From Nannocystis sp. RBIL2 (GTDB taxonomy: Bacteria > Myxococcota_A > Polyangia > Nannocystales > Nannocystaceae): a stretch of 64,000 nt of DNA. Numbering within the stretch: the first letter of the stretch is position 1; every line of letters starts with the position of its first letter. Where the stretch lies: contig NZ_JAPNJW010000002.1 of the NCBI RefSeq assembly GCF_026626745.1, forward strand, positions 2,008,151-2,072,150, written 5' to 3'. A program made the position numbers and the translations under genes. Below are positions 55,347 to 64,000 of this stretch, one piece after another. The notes below the pieces were generated by a model, which was not told the origin of the DNA, made no database searches, and saw only the letters and a program-made list of their open reading frames with translations.

Positions 55347-56243
55347 TCAGAACTGCCCGAACGCCGCGATCCCGGCGCCGCCCGCTCCGAACGTCGGCGC
55401 CGCCCGGGCTGCCCGGCGCTTGCGCTCCTGCACGCGGTCGGCGAACAGCAGGCTCGCCCCCGCCAGCAAGATCCCCGCCCCCGCGGCCAGAGTCAGGTAG
55501 CCCGCGTCGTGGTAGCTCGCCAGCGCCGCGTCGGAGCAGTCGGGCGTCGTCGTCGTGCACTCCGCGCGGTACAGCAGCAGCCCCACGCCGACCGCCGACG
55601 TCAGCGCTCCGCCGACCGTCACGCCGAAGCCGGCGGCCAGCAGCTCGAGCGACGGCTCGGACGGCGCCGCCCAGCTCGTCTGTCCGCGCCACTGGCTCGG
55701 ACGCGGCGGCGGCAGCCGCTTCAGCGCCGGCGTCGGCGTCGTCGGGCTCGCCGGCGCGGCCTCGCTCGTCTCGCTAGCCGCCGGCGCTTCGGTCGGTGCC
55801 GGCGGAGCGGCGCACGCGTCGCGACCGGCCGTCTGACTGGCCGCGCGCAGCGTCTGATCGATCTGGTCGGCCAGCCCCAGCGCGCGGCGGCGCAGCCGGA
55901 TCGCCTCCGCCTTCTGCGGCCGCTCGAGGTAGTCGCGCACCACTCCTGCCGCGCGGCACATCGAGCTCGCCTCGCCGCCCTGCGCATGAGCCTGCTCGTA
56001 CGCCGCCACTGTGTCGCTCAGCACATTGAAGAGATCGCGGCTCGCTCGCGGATCGAGCTCCGTCAGGCTGACGTAGACCCGCTCGAAGCAGGCCCCGGCC
56101 TCGCCGCTGCGACCGGCCTTGCGCAGCGCCTGGCAGCCCTCGTGATCGCGTCGCAGCGCCTCTGCGGCCGGGTTTGCGGCCTCGACCTGACCGCTCGTCA
56201 GCGCCAGCGCGCACGCCAGCGCCGTCATCCTGCGCCTCGCCAT
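55347..56243 (-). CDS. exported TPR-like protein with C-terminal membrane segments
   Basis: A 298-aa protein with a signal (MTALACALALTSGQVEAA). Helical repeats follow (AEALRRDHEGCQALRKAG, GEAGACFERVYVSLTELD, and AEAIRLRRRALGLADQI), then a Pro/Ala/Ser linker (about 150-185) and two hydrophobic helices near the C-terminus (VTVGGALTSAVGVGLLLY, and YLTLAAGAGILLAGASLLF) with a basic tail. This layout is common next to myxobacterial Ser/Thr kinases; here the kinase gene at 56340 is divergent from it across 96 bases, and both have leaderless-type promoters, so co-regulation is likely. Specific role unknown. Confidence 0.7.
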   Translation of the reverse strand: MARRRMTALACALALTSGQVEAANPAAEALRRDHEGCQALRKAGRSGEAGACFERVYVSLTELDPRASRDLFNVLSDTVAAYEQAHAQGGEASSMCRAAGVVRDYLERPQKAEAIRLRRRALGLADQIDQTLRAASQTAGRDACAAPPAPTEAPAASETSEAAPASPTTPTPALKRLPPPRPSQWRGQTSWAAPSEPSLELLAAGFGVTVGGALTSAVGVGLLLYRAECTTTTPDCSDAALASYHDAGYLTLAAGAGILLAGASLLFADRVQERKRRAARAAPTFGAGGAGIAAFGQF

Positions 56244-56249
56244 TACCTC

Positions 56250-56255
56250 AGTATC
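56250..56255 (-). promoter_or_regulatory. -10-like hexamer GATACT, leaderless start
   Basis: On the minus strand it ends 6 bases before the ATG at 56243; the intervening gaggta resembles a weak ribosome binding site. Confidence 0.45.
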
Positions 56256-56327
56256 GACCACTTCGGCGTCATCGGCAGCGGTCGCTTCCGCGCCTTCCGG
56301 CCGCGCCGGAGCCGCCGCGCACACCTT

Positions 56328-56333
56328 TATACT
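56328..56333 (+). promoter_or_regulatory. -10 hexamer TATACT, leaderless start
   Basis: Near-consensus -10 ending 6 bases before the ATG at 56340; the clearest example of the leaderless pattern. Confidence 0.55.
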
Positions 56334-56339
56334 CGCCCC

Positions 56340-57926
<1,587 letters not shown>

Positions 57927-58170
57927 CCTGTCCCCCGGGACAGCCGCCGCCCGGCCCGGTCACGGCCCGGACCCGCTCACGTCGCTGGCGAGCGCCCGGC
58001 CGATGACCTGTCTCATCAGACAGCTCATCCACTCCCACGCCCCTCTCATCACCTGTCTCTTCAACCAGCCCACCCTCGGGCTAGCTCCGCCCGCAGCGAC
58101 GATCCCCTGTCTCTTTGGCCAGCGACCCGAACGCCCGCTCCTCTCTCCAATCACCTGTCCCCGGAGCCAG
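57927..58170. repeat. array of five palindromes between convergent genes
   Basis: CTGTCCCCCGGGACAG starts at 57928, CTGTCT-catc-AGACAG at 58008, CCTGTCTCTTCAACCAG at 58052, CCTGTCTCTTTGGCCAG at 58106 and CCTGTCCCCGGAGCCAG at 58154 (the last inside the 3' end of the minus-strand gene). All point the same way and the later steps are 44-54 bases. The remaining sequence is pyrimidine-rich and holds no gene. Confidence 0.75.
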
Positions 58171-59686
58171 CCTCATCGCTCCCCGCCCGCCACAGCGCCC
58201 GCGCCACCAGCCCCGCCGCCGCGAGCCCGACGAGCGCCACGATCGCAAACCCGATCAACAGTCCCGGGTGCCCCGCTCGCGTCAGCCGCACCGCCCCGAG
58301 CGCCAGCACGTCGGGCTGCAGCGACGAGAACCCCGCGATCGGGCTGGCCCACCACGCGAAGTGGGACGTCTCGAGCACCTGCCCGGCCGAGCGCGGGTCG
58401 TTCGTCAGCGCGATCATCCACTCGAAGATCGATCGCGTCGCCAGCCACCCGGTCAGCACCGCGCTCGCCGCCACCGCGAGCCAGAACAGCCGGCGCACCG
58501 AAGCAGCCCGCGGCGGCAGTTCCTCGATCGCCGCCGCGAAGCCGATCATGACGAACGGGATCACCGGCACCAGGTGACGCGGCCCCAGGCCCCACCCGCC
58601 GTACCAATCGGTGCGCGCCGACACCACCCACCAGCGCGTCACAAGCAGCGACAGCGCCAACCAAGTGGCAGCCGGCGCGCGACGCAGCGCTGCCCGCAGA
58701 CCCATCAGCCCGAGCGTCGCCGCCGGCGCGTACAGCCACAGGCTCCGCCCCGGCGCCAGCATCTGCGCCCACAGTCCCGTCCACGGCCACGTCCACGCGC
58801 TGTAGTGGCCGAACCGTCCCGTCTCGAGCGGATCTCCGAAGCGCCACCACTGCCCGAGCAGCAGCAACCCGAGCCCGAGCCCTGCCAGCAGCGCCGCGCC
58901 GACGAGCCCGCGTCGCGTCGGAGCCAGACCTTTCAGACATGTCCCGAAGAACCTGCCCCTTGATTCCTGCTCCTTCGGACCTGCCCCGAGAGGCCACAGC
59001 GCGTACGCCGCCAGGCACGGCCAGGCCACCAGGTTGAGCACGTGGACGTGGACCGCGAAGCCGGCCGCGGCACCGGCCAGCCACAGTCGGCAATCGGCCG
59101 CGCCCGGCCGGCTGCCGCGGAGGGCACGCGCCTGCGCGATGGCCACGGCCGCCGCCAGCAGCACCATTGCCGACAGCGGCTCGCTGAGGAACGTGCGCGC
59201 ATACGGCCATGCCGCCGTGCCCGTCGCGTACGCGACCCCCGTCCACAGGGCGGCCCGCCCCGAGAAACCGACCCACGCCAGCCAGCGGACCAGCAGCCAG
59301 GCAGTCGCCGCCGTCACGAAGCAGTGCGTCAGGCTGACCACCAGGTGGAGCCAGTCGGCCCGGGTCTCGCGCACGTGGAACGTGAAGTGGTCGGAGCGGA
59401 CCGCGCGCGTCCAGGCGAACGGCACCTGCGGCGCGGTCGCGCGGGCCAGCGCGTACATCGGCGTCGCCACCAGCGACAGCCCGTGGCCGAAGAACCCGTA
59501 GCGGCGACCGTCCCGGCCCTCGGCCCAGCCGAACGTCCCCGGCGGTCGCCCTGGCGGCTCACCGGTGCGGTGGGCGATGCCGGCGATGGCGAACGAGCCG
59601 TGCTCGACCAGGCTCGCGGTGGTCTGGAACACGATCTCGTCGTCGGGGAACTGGATCCGGCCCGGCGCGGTCCACAAAAACAGCAC
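58151..59686 (-). CDS. polytopic membrane protein, glycosyltransferase-like (GT-C type)
   Basis: A 511-aa protein with about eleven hydrophobic helices and a first large loop containing FPDDEIVFQTTASLVEHG, where the acidic pair resembles the catalytic DD/DE of GT-C lipid-sugar transferases. Later YAYATGTAAWPYARTFLSEPLSA-type and WYGGWGLGPRHLVPVIPFVM segments are typical of bacterial ArnT/mannosyltransferase relatives. GTG 59686 is the only standard start after the in-frame stop at 59780, yet hydrophobic residues continue upstream of it, so a CTG start 15-30 codons earlier is possible. Function: probably sugar transfer at the membrane. Confidence 0.7.
   Translation of the reverse strand: MLFLWTAPGRIQFPDDEIVFQTTASLVEHGSFAIAGIAHRTGEPPGRPPGTFGWAEGRDGRRYGFFGHGLSLVATPMYALARATAPQVPFAWTRAVRSDHFTFHVRETRADWLHLVVSLTHCFVTAATAWLLVRWLAWVGFSGRAALWTGVAYATGTAAWPYARTFLSEPLSAMVLLAAAVAIAQARALRGSRPGAADCRLWLAGAAAGFAVHVHVLNLVAWPCLAAYALWPLGAGPKEQESRGRFFGTCLKGLAPTRRGLVGAALLAGLGLGLLLLGQWWRFGDPLETGRFGHYSAWTWPWTGLWAQMLAPGRSLWLYAPAATLGLMGLRAALRRAPAATWLALSLLVTRWWVVSARTDWYGGWGLGPRHLVPVIPFVMIGFAAAIEELPPRAASVRRLFWLAVAASAVLTGWLATRSIFEWMIALTNDPRSAGQVLETSHFAWWASPIAGFSSLQPDVLALGAVRLTRAGHPGLLIGFAIVALVGLAAAGLVARALWRAGSDEAGSGDR
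58928..58997. repeat. palindrome half-sites inside the GT-C-like gene
   Basis: A run of related words (ctttcaGACATGTCCcgaagaACCTGCCCcttg, then CTCCTTCGGACCTGCCCCGAGAGGCCA) is translated in one cytoplasmic loop (KEQESRGRFFGTCLKGL). Imperfect arms; a possible degenerate cluster. Confidence 0.4.
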
Positions 59687-59779
59687 GGCGCAGGCCGCAA
59701 AGAGAGCGGCTGCGCCGGGCGTACGCGGTGTTTGAGTTCTCGGGTCCAGGGGCCGAACCAGCTTCGGCGAGCGCAGCGA

Positions 59780-60304
59780 CTAGCCGGAGGTGCCGCTGGA
59801 GCTGTTGCCCATGCACAGCGAGGTGTCGAAGGTGCAGGTCACCGGGTCGCAGCCGAGCGAACCGCCGGCGTTGCCGAGCGACTCGCAGGTGAACCCGTTG
59901 AGGTTGGCGCCGTCGCACTGCTCGTTCGGATCGATCTGGCCGTTGCCACAGCCGGCCGGGTCGGTCGTCTGGGTCGTCTGGCTCGTCTGCGTGCCCGTCG
60001 TCGACGTGTCGGTGTCGCCGGTGGTGGTCGTGTCCGGCAGCGTCGTCGAGGTCGGCCCGTTGGTGGTCGGCGCGATGGTCGTGCCGGTGGTCGTGTCCGG
60101 GCCGGTCGTCGGGTCGCCGGTCGTGGTGCTCGTGCCCGGCGCGCCGGTCGAGGTGTCCGTGCTGCTCGACGTGTCCGTGGTGTTGTTCGTGTTGCTGTTC
60201 TGGTTGTTGGTGCTGAAACCACTCCCAGTTTCGCCGTCGTCGCCACAGCCGGAGACGAGGCACAGCAAGGAAACGGAGCAAGCGAGCGTACGCCAGGCGA
60301 TCAT
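59780..60304 (-). CDS. Thr-rich surface lipoprotein with Cys-rich C-terminal repeat
   Basis: A 174-aa precursor from the ATG at 60304. The signal ends LVSGC (lipobox). Residues about 28-115 are a low-complexity Thr/Ser/Asn/Asp linker (STDTSTGAPGTSTTTGDPTT) typical of myxobacterial surface lipoproteins. The C-terminal CGNGQIDPNEQCDGANLNG and CDPVTCTFDTSLC match the myxobacterial Cys-rich repeat (DUF4215-like) that usually forms disulfides outside the cell. Its stop is in the same frame as the following gene. Leaderless-type promoter. Confidence 0.78.
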   Translation of the reverse strand: MIAWRTLACSVSLLCLVSGCGDDGETGSGFSTNNQNSNTNNTTDTSSSTDTSTGAPGTSTTTGDPTTGPDTTTGTTIAPTTNGPTSTTLPDTTTTGDTDTSTTGTQTSQTTQTTDPAGCGNGQIDPNEQCDGANLNGFTCESLGNAGGSLGCDPVTCTFDTSLCMGNSSSGTSG

Positions 60305-61031
60305 GGCGCCTTTATCCCAACGGCGCAGTCCGGGGGTCAAGAGAAAAGCGAGCACGGCCATGGATGCCCGCTTAGCCGCTTCAGAGACCTCTATCACGGG
60401 GTTTTCACGCCTCGCCATGCCAGTGGAGCCATCAGCACCCACGCGTCGTCACTGGCACACGCGCAGCGGCTGCAGCACCGACTTTGATGCTCGCCGAGTT
60501 GGTGAGTGAGCAGTCAGTAATCAGTCCGCGAAGCGAGACGGCCGAGCGCCACGCGGACCGCTCTGCGGGCCTTCAGGGCCGTTGCGGTGCTTCCACGCCG
60601 CGGTGCCTTCTCCTCCCGCAGTGTTCCTTCTTCACCGCGCTGGCATTTCCTGCGCCCGCGCGACGCGCTGTCGGCCCGTCCGCCTCGTCTGCCCGCACCA
60701 CCTGGCCTTCGGGACAGCCGAGCATCCCGGGCACGCCGATCGGTTGCTCGCGCGGACACCCGACCGCGACCGCCGGGCGAGCGACGGCTCGGCTCGCTCG
60801 CTCGAGGCCGTGAATGACGCATACCCCGCCGCGACCCCGGTGCGGCCCGCGGAGCGAGCAGGAATCACCGCCTTCTCGACCGAAAATGCAGCAAGCGACA
60901 ACCCTTCTATTTTCGGGCACTTGGCCACATGAACATCAAGCCGTTTCGAGCTGCTGTATCTCCGCCTTTGCGCCCCCCACCGCGCGAGTGCTACCACGAT
61001 GCTTCACGTGACCCTATCTGAAGCTCCAGCC
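60305..61031. other. intergenic region without recognisable gene
   Basis: It contains the minus-strand hexamer GATAAA (60311-60316) 6 bases before the lipoprotein start, a palindrome CCTGGCC-ttcg-GGACAG (60701-60717), and an inverted repeat CCGAAAAT / ATTTTCGG (60880-60887, 60909-60916) that could be an operator. All six frames look non-coding. The last part, with TATCTG at 61015-61020, likely holds the promoter of the NMA111-like gene. Confidence 0.5.
60701..60717. repeat. dispersed palindrome CCTGGCC-ttcg-GGACAG, intergenic
   Basis: TTCG-loop copy in a non-coding stretch with no nearby gene end, showing the element is not restricted to terminators. Confidence 0.55.
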
Positions 61032-63758
61032 ATGACCCCGACCTGGCGCGAGAGCCTGGAGCGCGTCTGTGCGGCCGTCGTCTCGGTCCGGATCGACGCT
61101 CCCCGTCCCTTCGACACCGAGTGGAACGGCAGCTCGCAGGCCACCGCGTTCGTCGTCGACGCCGAGCAGGGCCTCCTGCTCAGCAACCGCCACGTCGTCC
61201 AGCCCGGCCCCGTGGTCGCCGAGGCGGTGTTCCTCAACCACGAGGAGATCCCGCTGCGACCGGTCTACCGCGACCCGGTCCACGACTTCGGCTTCTTCCG
61301 CTACGACCCGGCGGCCCTGCGCTTCATCCGACCGCCCGCGCTGCGCCTGCGGCCCGACAAGGCGCTCGTCGGCACCGAGCTGCGCGTGGTCGGCAACGAC
61401 GCCGGCGAGAAGCTCTCCATCCTCGCCGGCACGCTCGCTCGCGTCGATCGCCCAGCGCCGCTCTACGGGTCGAGCAAGTACAACGATTTCAATACGTTCT
61501 ACCTGCAAGCTGCAAGTGGCGCGACAGGTGGATCTTCCGGCTCGCCGGTGGTCGACATCGAGGGCGACGTCATCGCCCTCAACGCCGGCAGCCGGACCCA
61601 GGCCGCCTCGAGCTTCTTCCTCCCGCTCGAGCGGGTGCTGCGCGCCTTCGAGCTGCTGCGTGCGGGTCAGCCGATCCCGCGCGGCACCTTGATGACAACC
61701 TTCTCGTACACCCCCTTCGACGAGCTGGCGCGCCTGGGCCTCCGCCCCGAGACCGAGCAGGCCTGCCGCGCCGCCGACCCGGGCGGGATCGGCCTCCTCA
61801 TCGTCGACAAGCTGATCCCCGGCGGCGTCACCGACGGCCTGCTCGAGCCGGGGGACATCCTCCTGCGCGTCGACGGCGAGTTCATCCCCCGCTTCGTCCC
61901 GCTCGAGGCCCACCTCGACGCCTCGGTCGGCCAGACCATCACCCTCGAGCTCGAGCGCGGCGGCCGGCCGCTCACCGTCCGCGCCCGCGTCCACGACCTC
62001 CACGCCATCTCGCCCAGCACCTATCTCGAGATCGGCGGCGCGATCCTCCACGACCTCTCCTACCAGCGGGCCCGCAACCCCCAGGTCCCGCTGACCGGCG
62101 TCTACCTCGCCAACAGCGGCTACCTGTTCTCGCCCCTCGACCTCGACCGTGGCGCCGTGGTCCGCGCCATCGCCGGCGTGCCGACGCCGGATCTGGCCGC
62201 GGCCGAGGCCGTCCTCGGCAGCTTGCCGCACGCGGCCCCCTTCATGGTCCGCTGGATCGACCTCGACCAGCCGACCCGCGAGCACGTCACCGTCGTCACC
62301 ATGGACCGGCGGTGGTTCGCCATGACCCGCTCGACCCGCGACGACGCCTCTGGCCGTTGGCCGTCGGCCGACGCCCCGCCCCCGCCGCAGCCTCCGCCGC
62401 GCACGCCCGTCACCACCAACCTGCCCCCGTCCGACGACGTCCGCGTGCAACAGGTCCAGCCCTCGCTGGTCACCGTCACCTGCAACATCCCCTACAAGAT
62501 CGACGGCATCCACGCGACCCGCTTCGTCGGCGCCGGCCTGGTCGTCGACGCCCGGCGCGGGCTCGTGCTCGTCGACCGCAACACCGTCCCGATCGCCCTC
62601 GCCGACATCACTCTCACCGTCGCCGGCGCGGTCGAGATCCCGGGCGAGATCGCCTTCCTCCACCCGCACCACAACTACGCGATCCTCTCGTACGACCCGG
62701 CCCTCCTCGGCGACACGCCGATCCGCGCCGTCGACCTCGCGCCGCGTCCGCTCCACCCCGGCGACCCGGTGTGGCTCGTCGGGCTCAAGTCCGGCCACCG
62801 CGTGTTCGCCCAGAGCACGGCGGTCGCCGCAGTCGAGGCCGTCGACCTGCCGCTGCCGCGCCCGCCGCGGTTCCGCGCCATGAACCTCGAGCGGATCTCC
62901 CTCACCAGCGCCACCGCCTCGCTCGGCGGCGCCATCGTCGACAGCGAGGCCCGTGTCCTCGCCCTGTGGGCCGGCTTCTCCTACCAGGACGGCAAGGACC
63001 ACCGCGTCGCCGAGTACGGCATCGCGGCCGACCTGTTCGCCGAGGCCATCGAGATCTTCCGCCGCGGCGAGTCACCGATCGTCTGCGACCTCGGGGTCGA
63101 GTTCGGCACCGTCACCCTCGCCGAGGCGCGCCACCGCGGCCTGTCCCCGGAGACAGCCGCCGAGCTCGAGGGCCACGACCCGCTGCGCCGCCAGGTGCTG
63201 GTCGTCCAGCGCCTGGCCGCGTTCGCCCGCGGCTGGCAAGCCGGCGACCTGGTCTTGCGGGCAGGTGGCGCCGCCGTCACCTCGGTCCGCGAGATCGAGC
63301 GATCGCTGCGCGGCGGTCGGGTCACCGTGCACCTGCTGCGCGACGGCAGGGAGCTGGACCTCGAGGTCGAGACGCGCCCCGACGACGGCCGCGGCACCGA
63401 CCGCGTGCTGCACTGGGCCGGCGCGCTGCTGCAGGCGCCCCACCACGCCGCGCTGATCCAGCGCGCCGTCCCCGACGAGGGCGTGTACATCTCGCTCTAC
63501 TGGTACGGCTCGCCCGCCAGCCGCTCGCGCCTCCGCGCCGCTCGCCGGATCGTCGCCGCCGAGGACCGCCCGACCCCCGACATCGACAGCTTCCTCGCCG
63601 CCGTCGCCGGCAAGCCCGACCGCGCCTCCGTCCGCCTCAAGACCGTCGACCTCGACGGCAAGGTCGACCTCCTCACCCTCCGCCTCGACCTCGAGTACTT
63701 CCCGACCTACGAGCTGCGCCGCACTCGCGACGGCTGGGTCCGCATCGAGCACAGCTGA
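61032..63758 (+). CDS. NMA111-type double HtrA serine protease with PDZ domains
   Basis: A 908-aa protein collinear, as I recall the family, with yeast Nma111 over its whole length. The ATG at 61032 fits the start of the homologous region; ATG 60999 would add 11 residues. First protease: LLSNRHVV (His54), YRDPVHDFGF (Asp85), VVGNDAGEKLSILAG, YNDFNTFYLQAASGATGGSSGSP (Ser169). PDZ-like segments follow (LLEPGDILLRVDGEF; VRAIAGVPTPDL). The second protease-like half (about 475-700) lacks a catalytic triad (VLVDRNTVP replaces the His motif). The end HWAGALLQAPHH...FPTYELRRTRDGWV is the family C-terminus. No signal peptide is seen, so it may be cytoplasmic. Confidence 0.88.
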   Translation: MTPTWRESLERVCAAVVSVRIDAPRPFDTEWNGSSQATAFVVDAEQGLLLSNRHVVQPGPVVAEAVFLNHEEIPLRPVYRDPVHDFGFFRYDPAALRFIRPPALRLRPDKALVGTELRVVGNDAGEKLSILAGTLARVDRPAPLYGSSKYNDFNTFYLQAASGATGGSSGSPVVDIEGDVIALNAGSRTQAASSFFLPLERVLRAFELLRAGQPIPRGTLMTTFSYTPFDELARLGLRPETEQACRAADPGGIGLLIVDKLIPGGVTDGLLEPGDILLRVDGEFIPRFVPLEAHLDASVGQTITLELERGGRPLTVRARVHDLHAISPSTYLEIGGAILHDLSYQRARNPQVPLTGVYLANSGYLFSPLDLDRGAVVRAIAGVPTPDLAAAEAVLGSLPHAAPFMVRWIDLDQPTREHVTVVTMDRRWFAMTRSTRDDASGRWPSADAPPPPQPPPRTPVTTNLPPSDDVRVQQVQPSLVTVTCNIPYKIDGIHATRFVGAGLVVDARRGLVLVDRNTVPIALADITLTVAGAVEIPGEIAFLHPHHNYAILSYDPALLGDTPIRAVDLAPRPLHPGDPVWLVGLKSGHRVFAQSTAVAAVEAVDLPLPRPPRFRAMNLERISLTSATASLGGAIVDSEARVLALWAGFSYQDGKDHRVAEYGIAADLFAEAIEIFRRGESPIVCDLGVEFGTVTLAEARHRGLSPETAAELEGHDPLRRQVLVVQRLAAFARGWQAGDLVLRAGGAAVTSVREIERSLRGGRVTVHLLRDGRELDLEVETRPDDGRGTDRVLHWAGALLQAPHHAALIQRAVPDEGVYISLYWYGSPASRSRLRAARRIVAAEDRPTPDIDSFLAAVAGKPDRASVRLKTVDLDGKVDLLTLRLDLEYFPTYELRRTRDGWVRIEHS
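63140..63156. repeat. dispersed palindrome CCTGTCC-ccgg-AGACAG
   Basis: Copy translated as LSPETA in the NMA111-like protein. Confidence 0.45.
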
Positions 63759-63781
63759 GGCACCGCGGCATCCGCGAGCCG

Positions 63782-63812
63782 AGAGCCCGAAGGCCCCGCG
63801 CCTTCGGGCTCT
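63782..63812. terminator. stem-loop after the NMA111-like gene
   Basis: Perfect 12-base arms AGAGCCCGAAGG / CCTTCGGGCTCT around a 7-base loop, 24 bases after the stop. It lacks a long T-run but is otherwise terminator-like. Confidence 0.6.
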
Positions 63813-63831
63813 TCGGTCTCGAGGAGACGTC

Positions 63832-64000
63832 ATGCGCACCGTCGCTTCGCGCCCCGCGGAGCAGGGCGCGGTCGCGGCGTGCCTGTCCCAAAGAACACCC
63901 GACCTCGCATCCTCACCTCTGCGAGCTCCGACCGGCGGCCAATCACATGTCCCAAAGGTCACCCGGCAAAACGCGTCGTCGGAGCCCTGCAGCCGCCGTC
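63832..64000 (+). CDS. possible CDS start, truncated by window edge
   Basis: ATG with GAGGAG 5 bases upstream; the frame stays open for 56 codons to the window end. The predicted start (MRTVASRPAEQGAVAACLSQ) has two palindrome-like words (63880-63898 CCTGTCC-caaag-AACA; 63944-63962 CATGTCC-caaag-GTCA). Codon quality is mediocre and no product is recognisable. Confidence 0.3.
   Translation, partial: MRTVASRPAEQGAVAACLSQRTPDLASSPLRAPTGGQSHVPKVTRQNASSEPCSRR

Noticed and set aside
57927..58170. Repeat array considered as a CRISPR
   Set aside because: Repeats are short palindromes that vary in sequence, steps are irregular, and no cas gene is nearby.
59790..60509. Val/Ser-rich plus-strand frame opposite the Thr-rich lipoprotein
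   Set aside because: It is the complement of the Thr/Asp linker codons (ACC/GAC read as GGT/GTC), not a real protein.
60582..60932. ORFs in the intergenic region before the NMA111-like gene
   Set aside because: Short, mutually overlapping and Arg/Pro/Ala-rich in every frame; no ribosome binding site or conserved motif.
61480..61550. AT-richer patch in the NMA111-like gene considered as an insertion
   Set aside because: The codons continue the conserved YNDFNTFYLQAA motif, so the patch is native coding sequence.

Overview
The window is about 64 kb of very GC-rich DNA with about 47 genes packed on both strands. It looks like a chromosomal segment of a myxobacterium, probably from the Nannocystis side of the Myxococcota. 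The reasons are many lipoproteins with Thr/Ser/Asp-rich linkers, Cys-containing C-terminal anchors followed by Arg tails (MYXO-CTERM-like), two membrane-anchored Ser/Thr kinases, AgmX/PglI-like C-termini and a DUF4159/VWA pair. This is inference; no rRNA, tRNA, CRISPR array, phage or transposase gene was recognised.

Layout. 1-5490: TonB-dependent uptake locus (receptor, two beta-propeller lipoproteins, binding protein, FecCD permease; no ATPase seen). 5986-8748: a lysozyme-like protein and a CxxCH lipoprotein. 8979-11123: FabH, a small lipoprotein, KptA. 11516-16207: two CAP/SCP lipoproteins, DUF4159 protein and VWA/amidotransferase-like membrane protein. 16275-19516: divergent GroES and an SppA-type protease with an N-terminal barrel-like region. 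19612-20337: a frameshifted gene. 20453-29749: M16 peptidase, TerB-like protein, second SppA and MutS2. 29938-37772: nine-gene Mrp/Mbh-type cation/proton antiporter operon. 38013-42245: hybrid histidine kinase and a rearranged VIT/VWA lipoprotein. 42451-47619 (minus): Ser/Thr kinase, carboxypeptidase-regulatory-like protein, phosphoglucomutase. 47734-54802: ABC-2-like membrane protein, spermidine synthase, two metzincin-like secreted proteins, a lipoprotein. 54851-60304: short pyrophosphatase, TPR-like protein, second kinase, polytopic membrane protein, Thr-rich lipoprotein. 61032-63758: a full-length bacterial relative of the eukaryotic NMA111 double-HtrA protease.

Two signals cross the whole window. 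First, a short palindrome of the form CCTGTCC/CATGTCC, about 4 bases, then GGACAGG/GGACATG (arms also CTGGCC/GGCCAG) recurs more than 40 times by eye. It lies inside reading frames, where it is translated, and in all five convergent intergenic gaps; in two places it is arranged as arrays with roughly 50-bp steps. I do not know this element as a described family. Second, at least 15 start codons sit 6-9 bases after a TAnnnT-like hexamer, as expected for leaderless mRNAs; this was used to choose several starts.
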